The position numbers and the translations under genes are program-made. From Saccoglossus kowalevskii (taxonomy: Eukaryota > Hemichordata > Enteropneusta > Harrimaniidae), in NCBI RefSeq assembly GCF_000003605.2, contig NW_003115263.1, positions 1 through 10,791 of the forward strand: a stretch of 10,791 bases of DNA, in the 5' to 3' direction. The notes under the pieces were generated by a model. It searched no databases. It was not told the origin of the DNA and was given only the letters and a program-made list of their open reading frames with translations. This document shows, one piece after another, positions 1 through 5,512 of this stretch. Position 1 is the stretch's first letter, and each line of letters starts with the position of its first letter.

Positions 1-32
1 TCTATTTTCATGTGAACAACGTTTCAAAATTA

Positions 33-104
33 CGCACGCTAAGGGGGTTGACCCTTGACCTTATGATTAAAAGTCCCACGCTCTACCGACTGAGCTAACC
101 GGGC
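33..104 (-). pseudogene. tRNA-Lys(UUU)-like copy 1, class A, T-loop deletion
   Basis: This is a class A copy of 72 nt, one base short. One T of the T54-T55 pair is missing, so the B box reads GGTCAACCC and the T loop has six bases. It also has G70 to T (C3-T70 mismatch) and C41 to A (G29-A41 mismatch), two changes shared with the copies at 2473, 3628, 6854 and 8344. The B-box damage makes transcription unlikely. The loss lies outside a long homopolymer, so it may be real, but a sequencing error is possible. The 5' flank carries a BamHI site (GGATCC) at 111-116. Confidence 0.75.
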
Positions 105-131
105 TGCTCGGGATCCTGTCTTTTCGTACTT

Positions 132-192
132 GATTGTCCCAAACCTCCATAATAAGTCAATGCTTTGATTTCACGCACGAAGATACTTCAAA
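132..192. other. Conserved 61-nt spacer block upstream of the tRNA (reference copy)
   Basis: This block starts with GATTGTCCCAAACC and ends with GATACTTCAAA. It lies about 28-88 nt upstream of the tRNA 5' end on the minus strand. By eye it is the same base for base in at least 16 of the 28 units that keep this flank, in both class A and class B settings. It contains a small perfect inverted repeat (GAAG-ATA-CTTC) near its end and the left arm of a longer inverted repeat (AATGCTTTGA at 159-168). I recognise no known promoter element in it. It could be an upstream pol III element, a protein-binding site, or simply a well homogenised tract. Confidence 0.6.
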
Positions 193-199
193 CGAGTCT

Positions 200-213
200 T
201 AACGTAACTCACT
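200..213. other. 14-nt insertion typical of most long spacers (reference copy)
   Basis: Most long spacers read TAACGTAACTCACT between GAGTCT and ATGAGCTGAC; all short spacers lack it. Four long spacers also lack it (1942-2270, 2962-3292, 6190-6518, 7678-8008), so it is separable from the 69-nt duplication by recombination. A variant with ACTCACC occurs in the spacers at 856, 2546 and 6927. Confidence 0.85.
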
Positions 214-284
214 ATGAGCTGACAATGATTTGTATTTTTATGAGAATACGTTTAATCTAATTCAAAGCATTAATGAAATACCGA

Positions 285-420
285 GTTATTACAATGAAAT
301 CGTTGCATTGTTTGTGTTTTATTTATATCAGCGATGCGAGCGAATAATATCATGTTATTACATTGAAATGTTTGAATTGTTTTTTTTATTTATCTCAGCG
401 ATGAGAGCAAACAATATCTA
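285..420. repeat. Internal 69/67-nt tandem duplication of the long spacer (reference copy)
   Basis: Two imperfect copies lie at 285-353 and 354-420. Both start GTTATTACA and contain a TTTATTTAT tract, then CAGCGATG and an AATAATATC or AACAATATC end. They differ at around ten positions and by 2 nt in a T-rich tract. Short spacers hold only one copy, most like the second. The duplication therefore arose once in a short unit, before the dimer was amplified. Confidence 0.85.
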
Positions 421-447
421 TTTTATATGAACCACGTTTCAAAATTA

Positions 448-520
448 CGCCCGCTAAGGGAGTTGAACCAATTACCTTAGGATTAAAAGTCCCACGCCCT
501 ACCTACTGAGCTAATCGGGC
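448..520 (-). pseudogene. tRNA-Lys(UUU)-like copy 2, class B variant
   Basis: Class B, full length at 73 nt. Beyond the class B defects it has A50 to T, giving T50-T64 and T51-C63 mismatches side by side in the T stem. The same base change is seen in the copy at 9932. The anticodon loop CTTTTAA is intact, and the T4 run lies 3 nt past the 3' end. Probably not a working tRNA. Confidence 0.75.
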
Positions 521-782
521 TGCTCAGACTTTGTATTTTCGTACTCGATTGTCCCAAACCTCCATAATAAGTCAATGCTTTGATTTCACGCACGAAGATA
601 CTTCAAATGAGTCTATGAGCTGACAATGATTTGTATTTTTATGAGAAAACTTTTAATCTAATTCAAAGCATTAATTAAATACCGAGTTATTACAGTGAAA
701 TGTTTGAATTGTTTATGTTTTATTTATCTCAGCGATGAAAGCAAACAATATCTATTTTCATGTGAACAACGTTTCAAAATTA
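521..782. repeat. Short spacer (262 bp), reference for the short form
   Basis: This non-coding spacer lacks the 14-nt insertion and has only one copy of the 69-nt element. Other spacers of the same length lie at 1272-1533, 1607-1868, 3366-3627, 4117-4378, 5185-5446, 5520-5781, 5855-6116, 6592-6853, 7343-7604, 8082-8343, 9254-9515 and 10005-10266. Of these, 1607, 5520 and 5855 follow class A copies and the rest follow class B copies. The 5' flank next to a class B tRNA reads CAGACTTTGTATT or a close variant instead of the BamHI-containing class A flank. Confidence 0.9.
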
Positions 783-855
783 CGCCCGCTAAGGGGGTTG
801 AACCCTTGACCTTAGGATTAAAAGTCTCACGCTCTACCGACTGAGCTAACCGGGC
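783..855 (-). tRNA. tRNA-Lys(UUU)-like copy 3, class A, one change
   Basis: Full-length class A copy with a single departure from the consensus: G29 to A, giving an A29-C41 mismatch in the anticodon stem. A and B boxes, anticodon TTT and T4 terminator are intact. The copy at 4379 has the same change. The 5' flank reads GATCTTCACTTTTCGC, without a BamHI site. It could be transcribed; a mature tRNA is doubtful. Confidence 0.55.
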
Positions 856-1198
856 TGCTCAGGATCTTCACTTTTCGCACTCGATTGTCCCAAACCTCCA
901 TAATAAGTCAATGCTTTGATTTCACGCACGAAGATACTTCAAACGAGTCTTAACGTAACTCACCATGAGCTGACAATGATTTGTATTTTTATGAGAATAC
1001 GTTTAATCTAATTCAAAGCATTAATGAAATACCGAGTTATTACAATGAAATCGTTGCGTTGTTTGTGTTTTATTTATATCAGCGATGCGAGCGAATAATA
1101 TCATGTTATTACATTGAAATGTTTGAATTGTTTTTTTTATTTATCTCAGCGATGTGAGCAAACAATATCTATTTTATATGAACCACGTTTCAAAATTA
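856..1198. repeat. Long spacer (343 bp), CACCATGAGC variant
   Basis: Full long form with the 14-nt insertion and the internal duplication. It carries two marker variants: CACCATGAGC after the insertion and TTGCGTTG in the first duplicated element. The spacers at 2546-2888 and 6927-7269 share both markers. Nothing coding is seen. Confidence 0.9.
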
Positions 1199-1271
1199 CG
1201 CCCGCTAAGGGAGTTGAACCATTTACCTTAGGATTAAAAGTCCCACGCCCTACCTACTGAGCTAATCGGGC
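1199..1271 (-). pseudogene. tRNA-Lys(UUU)-like copy 4, class B consensus
   Basis: Reference for class B. Copies at 2889, 4044, 7270 and 9181 are the same base for base, and the copy at 2271 matches over its retained part. Relative to class A it has G6 to A, C17 to A, A23 to G, C48 to A, G51 to T and C60 to T. The results are an A6-G67 acceptor mismatch, a T12-G23 wobble in the D stem, loss of the usual 15-48 contact, and a T51-C63 mismatch in the T stem. The anticodon loop CTTTTAA, T8, A14, G18, G19, A21, T54, T55, C56 and A58 are kept, as are an A box and a B box (GGTTCAACTCC). It might be transcribed, but folding into a working tRNA looks poor. The sameness of these copies reflects homogenisation rather than proven function. 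Confidence 0.75.
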
Positions 1272-1533
1272 TGCTCAGACTTTGTATTTTCGTACTCGAT
1301 TGTCCCAAACCTCCATAATAAGTCAATGCTTTGATTTCACGCACGAAGATACTTCAAATGAGTCTATGAGCTGACAATGATTTGTATTTTTATGCGAAAA
1401 CGTTTAATCTAATTCAAGGCATTAATTAAATACCGAGTTATTACAATGAAATGTTTGAATTGTTTATGTTTTATTTATCTCAGCGATGTGAGCAAACAAT
1501 ATCTATTTTTATGTGAACCACTTTTCAAAATTA

Positions 1534-1606
1534 CGCCCGCTAATGGGGTTGAACCCTTGACCTTAGTATTAAAAGTCCAACGCTCTACCGACTGAGCTAA
1601 CCGGGG
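1534..1606 (-). pseudogene. tRNA-Lys(UUU)-like copy 5, class A, four changes
   Basis: Class A with G1 to C (C1-C72 mismatch), G28 to T (T28-T42), C40 to A (G30-A40) and C63 to A (G51-A63). Mismatches in three stems make it a pseudogene. The copy at 5782 is the same base for base, because both lie in a duplicated 825-bp block. The 5' flank also carries private changes (GATTGCCAAAACC, CATATTAAG). The T4 run is still present. Confidence 0.85.
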
Positions 1607-1868
1607 TGCTCAGGATCCTGTCTTTTCGTACTCGATTGCCAAAACCTCCATATTAAGTCAATGCTTTGATTTCACGCACGAAGATACTTCAAATGAGTCT
1701 ATGAGGTGACAATGATTTGTATTTTTATGAGAAAACTTTTAATCTAATTCAAAGCATTAATTAAATACCGAGTTATTACAGTGAAATGTTTGAATTGTTT
1801 ATGTTTTATTTATCTCAGCGAGGAAAGCAAACAATATCTATTTTCATGTGAACAACGTTTCAAAATTA

Positions 1869-1941
1869 CGCCCGCTAAGGGGGTTGAACCCTTGACCTTA
1901 GGATTAAAAGTCCCACGCTCTACCGAATGAGCTAACCGGGC
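1869..1941 (-). tRNA. tRNA-Lys(UUU)-like copy 6, class A, G15T
   Basis: Full-length class A with one change, G15 to T in the D loop, which removes the usual purine of the 15-48 contact and changes the A box. All stems are as in the class A consensus. Copies at 6117 and 7605 are the same. The 5' flank has the private variant GATTGTTCC. The previous gene at 1534 is also class A, so the A-B order is broken here. Confidence 0.5.
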
Positions 1942-2270
1942 TGCTCAGGATCCTGTCTTTTCGTACTCGATTGTTCCAAACCTCCATAATAAGTCAATGC
2001 TTTGATTTCACGCACGAAGATACTTCAAATGAATCTATGAGCTGTCAATGATTTGTATTTTTATGAGAAAACATTTAATCTAATTCAAAGCATTAATTAA
2101 ATACCGAGTTATTACAATGAAATCGTTGCATTGTTTGTGTTTTATTTATATCAGCGATGCGAGCGAATAATATCATGTTATTACATTGAAATGTTTGAAT
2201 TGTTTTTTTTATTTATCTCAGCGATGTGAGCAAACAATATCTATTTTATATGAACCACGTTTCAAAATTA
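1942..2270. repeat. Long spacer (329 bp) lacking the 14-nt insertion
   Basis: It has the 69-nt duplication but not the 14-nt insertion, and reads GAATCTATGAGCTGTCAATG at that place. It is a recombinant between a short-form left half and a long-form right half. Spacers at 6190-6518 and 7678-8008 share its left half. Nothing coding is seen. Confidence 0.9.
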
Positions 2271-2341
2271 CGCCCGCTAAGGGAGTTGAACCATTTACCT
2301 TAGGATTAAAAGTCCCACGCCCTACCTACTGAGCTAATCGG
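2271..2341 (-). pseudogene. tRNA-Lys(UUU)-like copy 7, class B, 5' end deleted
   Basis: This copy matches the class B consensus up to GAGCTAATCGG on the plus strand, where it joins directly to TTTAATCTAATTC of the spacer. The tRNA loses its first bases and its whole 5' flank, including the conserved 61-nt block. About 133 bp is missing compared with a normal short unit, leaving a 202-bp step to the next gene. Left and right sides share a single G at the join. Acceptor-stem pairing is lost, so it is a pseudogene. Confidence 0.9.
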
Positions 2342-2472
2342 TTTAATCTAATTCAAAGCATTAATTAAATACCGAGTTATTACAATGAAATGTTTGAATT
2401 GTTTATGTTTTATTTATCTCAGCGATGAAAGCAAACAATATCTATTTTCATGTGAACAACGTTTCAAAATTA
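2342..2472. repeat. Truncated short spacer
   Basis: Only the gene-3'-side half of a short spacer remains, starting at TTTAATCTAATTC after the deletion junction. The conserved 61-nt block and the ATGATTTGTATTTTT part are gone. The T4 terminator of copy 8 is intact. Confidence 0.9.
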
Positions 2473-2545
2473 CGCACGCTAAGGGGGTTGAACCCTTGAC
2501 CTTATGATTAAAAGTCCCACGCTCTACCGACTGAGCTAACCGGGC
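2473..2545 (-). tRNA. tRNA-Lys(UUU)-like copy 8, class A (T70/A41 subtype)
   Basis: Full-length class A subtype with G70 to T (C3-T70) and C41 to A (G29-A41). Boxes, anticodon and terminator are kept. Its 5' flank is the GATCTTCACTTTTCGC type found beside copies 3 and 13, whereas others of this subtype have the CGGGATCCTG flank, so gene and flank were reshuffled here. Confidence 0.5.
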
Positions 2546-2888
2546 TGCTCAGGATCTTCACTTTTCGCACTCGATTGTCCCAAACCTCCATAATAAGTCA
2601 ATGCTTTGATTTCACGCACGAAGATACTTCAAACGAGTCTTAACGTAACTCACCATGAGCTGACAATGATTTGTATTTTTATGAGAATACGTTTAATCTA
2701 ATTCAAAGCATTAATGAAATACCGAGTTATTACAATGAAATCGTTGCGTTGTTTGTGTTTTATTTATATCAGCGATGCGAGCGAATAATATCATGTTATT
2801 ACATTGAAATGTTTGAATTGTTTTTTTTATTTATCTCAGCGATGTGAGCAAACAATATCTATTTTATATGAACCACGTTTCAAAATTA
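2546..2888. repeat. Long spacer (343 bp), CACCATGAGC variant
   Basis: Matches the spacer at 856-1198 with no difference seen by eye. It is part of the block 2518-3063 that repeats 828-1373. Confidence 0.9.
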
Positions 2889-2961
2889 CGCCCGCTAAGG
2901 GAGTTGAACCATTTACCTTAGGATTAAAAGTCCCACGCCCTACCTACTGAGCTAATCGGGC
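2889..2961 (-). pseudogene. tRNA-Lys(UUU)-like copy 9, class B consensus
   Basis: Same base for base as the copy at 1199, with the same A6-G67 and T51-C63 mismatches. It is followed by another class B copy instead of class A, one of the breaks in the regular order. Confidence 0.75.
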
Positions 2962-3292
2962 TGCTCAGACTTTGTATTTTCGTACTCGATTGTCCCAAAC
3001 CTCCATAATAAGTCAATGCTTTGATTTCACGCACGAAGATACTTCAAATGAGTCTATGAGCTGTCAATGATTTGTATTTTTATGAGAAAACATTTAATCT
3101 AATTCAAAGCATTAATTAAATACCGAGTTATTACAATGAAATCGTTGCATTGTTTGTGTTTTATTTATATCAGCGATGCGAGCGAATAATATCATGTTAT
3201 TACAATGAAATGTTTGAATTGTTTTTTTTTTTATTTATCTCAGGGATGTGAGCAAACAATATCTATTTTATATGAACCACGTTTCAAAATTA
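2962..3292. repeat. Long spacer (331 bp), recombinant, longest T run
   Basis: It begins with a class B type flank and a short-form left half (no 14-nt insertion), then has the 69-nt duplication of the long form. The T run in the second duplicated element is 11 T, against 8 in most long spacers. The recombination point seems to lie between GAGTCTATGAGCTG and TCAATG (about 3050-3064). Confidence 0.9.
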
Positions 3293-3365
3293 CGCTCGCT
3301 AAAGGAGTTGAACCGTTTACCTTAGGATTAAAAGTCCCACGCTCTACCTACTGAGCTAATCGGGC
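3293..3365 (-). pseudogene. tRNA-Lys(UUU)-like copy 10, class B subtype
   Basis: Class B subtype with the D stem restored (A23, GAGC), but G70 to A (C3-A70), C63 to T and C51 (C51-T63 mismatch). The copy at 8009 is the same. Anticodon loop and T4 are intact; acceptor and T stems are weakened. Confidence 0.75.
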
Positions 3366-3627
3366 TGCTCAGACTCAGTATTTTCGTACTCGATTGTCCC
3401 AAACCTCCATAATAAGTCAATGCTTTGATTTCACGCACGAAGATACTTCAAATGAGTCTATGAACTGGCAATGATTTGTATTTTTATGAGAAAACGTTTA
3501 ATCTAATTCAAAGCATTAATTAAATACCGAGTTATTACAATGAAATGTTTGAATTGTTTATGTTTTATTTATCTCAGCGATGAAAGCAAACAATATCTAT
3601 TTTCATGTGAACAACGTTTCAAAATTA

Positions 3628-3700
3628 CGCACGCTAAGGGGGTTGAACCCTTGACCTTATGATTAAAAGTCCCACGCTCTACCGACTGAGCTAACCGGGC
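3628..3700 (-). tRNA. tRNA-Lys(UUU)-like copy 11, class A (T70/A41 subtype)
   Basis: Full length, with C3-T70 and G29-A41 mismatches. It differs from copy 1 only by having the T-loop base that copy 1 lacks. Its 5' flank CGGGATCCTG followed by CGTACTTG is shared with the copies at 33, 8344 and 8765. Confidence 0.5.
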
Positions 3701-4043
3701 TGCTCGGGATCCTGTCTTTTCGTACTTGATTGTCCCAAACCTCCATAATAAGTCAATGCTTTGATTTCACGCACGAAGATACTTCAAACGAGTCTTAACG
3801 TAACTCACTATGAGCTGACAATGATTTGTATTTTTATGAGAATACGTTTAATCTAATTCAAAGCATTAATGAAATACCGAGTTATTACAATGAAATCGTT
3901 GCATTGTTTGTGTTTTATTTATATCAGCGATGCGAGCGAATAATATCATGTTATTACATTGAAATGTTTGAATTGTTTTTTTTATTTATCTCAGCGATGT
4001 GAGCAAACAATATCTATTTTATATGAACCACGTTTCAAAATTA
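3701..4043. repeat. Long spacer (343 bp), full form
   Basis: Same design as 105-447, with the 14-nt insertion (ACTCACTATGAGC) and both duplicated elements. One difference from 105-447 is GATGTGAGC instead of GATGAGAGC. The open frame seen at 230-430 does not survive unchanged here. Confidence 0.9.
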
Positions 4044-4116
4044 CGCCCGCTAAGGGAGTTGAACCATTTACCTTAGGATTAAAAGTCCCACGCCCTACCT
4101 ACTGAGCTAATCGGGC
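4044..4116 (-). pseudogene. tRNA-Lys(UUU)-like copy 12, class B consensus
   Basis: Same base for base as the copy at 1199. It aligns with copy 2 across the duplicated block, but has A50 where copy 2 has T50. Confidence 0.75.
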
Positions 4117-4378
4117 TGCTCAGACTTTGTATTTTCGTACTCGATTGTCCCAAACCTCCATAATAAGTCAATGCTTTGATTTCACGCACGAAGATACTTC
4201 AAATGAGTCTATGAGCTGACAATGATTTGTATTTTTATGAGAAAACTTTTAATCTAATTCAAAGCATTAATTAAATACCGAGTTATTACAGTGAAATGTT
4301 TGAATTGTTTATGTTTTATTTATCTCAGCGATGAAAGCAAACAATATCTATTTTCATGTGAACAACGTTTCAAAATTA

Positions 4379-4451
4379 CGCCCGCTAAGGGGGTTGAACC
4401 CTTGACCTTAGGATTAAAAGTCTCACGCTCTACCGACTGAGCTAACCGGGC
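4379..4451 (-). tRNA. tRNA-Lys(UUU)-like copy 13, class A, one change
   Basis: Same as copy 3 (G29 to A, A29-C41 mismatch), with the same GATCTTCACTTTTCGC flank. It ends the duplicated block: past 4491 the flank departs (ACTTCCATAAAAAGTC, TTTCAAGCACG). Confidence 0.55.
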
Positions 4452-4705
4452 TGCTCAGGATCTTCACTTTTCGCACTCGATTGTCCCAAACTTCCATAAA
4501 AAGTCAATGCTTTGATTTCAAGCACGAAGATACTTCAAATGAGTCTATGAGCTGACAATGATTATGAGAAAACGTTTAATCTAATTCAAAGCATTAATTA
4601 AATACCGAGTTATTACAATGAAATGTTTGAATTGTTTATGTTTTATTTATCTCAGCGATGAAAGCAAACAATATCTATTTTCATGTGAACAACGTTTCAA
4701 AATTA
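4452..4705. repeat. Short spacer (254 bp) with an 8-nt deletion
   Basis: A short spacer between two class A genes. It lacks TGTATTTT between ATGATT and ATGAG, explaining the 327-bp step. The conserved block has private changes (CTTCCATAAAAAG, TTTCAAGCACG). Confidence 0.9.
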
Positions 4706-4778
4706 CGCCAGCTAAGGGGGTTGAACCCTTGACCTTAGGATTAAAATTCCCACGCTCTACCGACTGAGCTAACCGGGC
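4706..4778 (-). tRNA. tRNA-Lys(UUU)-like copy 14, class A, two changes
   Basis: Full-length class A with G69 to T (C4-T69 mismatch) and C32 to A in the anticodon loop. The anticodon TTT, both boxes and T4 are kept. The flank has a BamHI site. Function is doubtful. Confidence 0.45.
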
Positions 4779-5111
4779 TGCTCAGGATCCTGTCTTTTCG
4801 TACTCGATTGTCCCAAACCTCCATAATAAGTCAATGCTTTGATTTCAAGCACGAAGATACTTCAAACGAGTCTTAACGTAACTCACTATGAGCTGACAAT
4901 GATTTGTATTTTCATGAGAAAACGTTTAATCTAATTCAAAGCATTAATGAAATACCGAGTTATTACAATGAAATCGTTGCATTGTTTGTGTTTCATTTAT
5001 ATCAGCGATGCGAGCGAATAATATCAAGTTATTACAATGAAATGTTTGAATTGTTTTTTTTATTTATCTCAGCGATAATATCTATTTTATGTGAACCACG
5101 TTTCAAAATTA
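4779..5111. repeat. Long spacer (333 bp) with a 10-nt deletion
   Basis: Has the 14-nt insertion and the 69-nt duplication, but the second element reads CAGCGATAATATC where others read CAGCGATGTGAGCAAACAATATC. A chance open frame at 4904-5173 crosses this spacer and runs antisense through the next tRNA; it is not coding. Confidence 0.9.
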
Positions 5112-5184
5112 CGCCCGCTAAGAGAGTTGAACCATTTACCTTAGGATTAAAAGTCCCACGCTCTACCTACTGAGCTAATCGGGC
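5112..5184 (-). pseudogene. tRNA-Lys(UUU)-like copy 15, class B variant
   Basis: Class B with the D stem restored (GAGC) and C62 to T, which gives a G52-T62 wobble and alters the B box. The T51-C63 and A6-G67 mismatches remain. Confidence 0.7.
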
Positions 5185-5446
5185 TGCTCAGACTTTGTAT
5201 TTTCGTACTCGATTGTCCCAAACCTCCATAATAAGTCAATGTTTTGATTTCACGCACGAAGGTACTTCAAATAAGTCTATGAGCCGACAATGATTTGTAT
5301 TTTTATGAGAAAACGTTTTATCTAATTCAAAGAATTAATTAAATACCGAGATATTACAATGAAATGTTTGAATTGTTTATGTTTTATTTATATCAGCGAT
5401 GTGAGCAAACAATATCTATTTTTATGTGAACAACGTTTCAAAATTA
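5185..5446. repeat. Short spacer (262 bp), divergent form
   Basis: Standard short length with several private changes: AATGTTTTG, GAAGGTACTTC, AAATAAGTC, GAGCCGAC, CGTTTTATC, AAGAATTAATT and CGAGATATT. The changed AAGAATT breaks the right arm of the conserved inverted repeat. A similar AAGAATT variant occurs near 10150. Confidence 0.85.
5440..5443 (-). terminator. RNA polymerase III T4 terminator of copy 16
   Basis: After the last tRNA base (5447) the minus strand reads TAA, then TTTT at 5443-5440. The same TAATTTTG follows all 30 copies. T4 close to the 3' end is the usual pol III stop for tRNA genes and would fit 3' trimming by RNase Z. Confidence 0.75.
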
Positions 5447-5457
5447 CGCCCGCTAAG

Positions 5458-5468
5458 GGGGTTGAACC
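5458..5468 (-). promoter_or_regulatory. B box of copy 16
   Basis: The minus strand reads GGTTCAACCCC, which fits the pol III B-box consensus GGTTCRANNCC, the main TFIIIC contact. The same sequence is kept in most class A copies; it is damaged in copies 1, 25 and 27. Confidence 0.75.
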
Positions 5469-5500
5469 CTTGACCTTAGGATTAAAAGTCCCACGCTCTA

Positions 5501-5512
5501 CCGACTGAGCTA
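5501..5512 (-). promoter_or_regulatory. A box of copy 16
   Basis: The minus strand reads TAGCTCAGTCGG (tRNA positions 8-19), a good match to the pol III A-box consensus TRGYNNANNNGG. Copies at 1869, 6117 and 7605 have T at position 15; class B copies have A at position 17. Confidence 0.75.

Larger units (their letters stand above)
105..447. repeat. Long spacer (343 bp), full form
   Basis: This non-coding spacer lies between copies 1 and 2 and shows all parts of the long form. In plus-strand order these are the BamHI-containing tRNA 5' flank, the conserved 61-nt block (132-192), the 14-nt insertion (200-213), an AT-rich middle, two imperfect 67-69-nt tandem copies (285-353 and 354-420), and the T4 terminator of copy 2. 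An open frame from 230 to 430 runs through the duplicated part, but it is not coding: it tracks the repeat and is broken in most other units. Confidence 0.9.

Noticed and set aside
111-116. BamHI sites (GGATCC) in the tRNA 5' flanks as a biological signal
   Set aside because: They recur with most class A copies and are useful for mapping the array, but are part of the repeated flank, with no evidence of function.
230-430. Open reading frame of 66 codons in the first long spacer
   Set aside because: It lies wholly in repeated spacer sequence, its internal protein repeat mirrors the 69-nt DNA duplication, and equivalent frames in sister units are shifted or stopped by small indels. There is no sign of protein-level constraint.
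4904-5173. Open reading frame of 89 codons
   Set aside because: It reads through the spacer and then antisense through the class B tRNA; the tail (KVPRST) is a familiar false peptide from antisense tRNA. It depends on a 10-nt deletion private to this unit.
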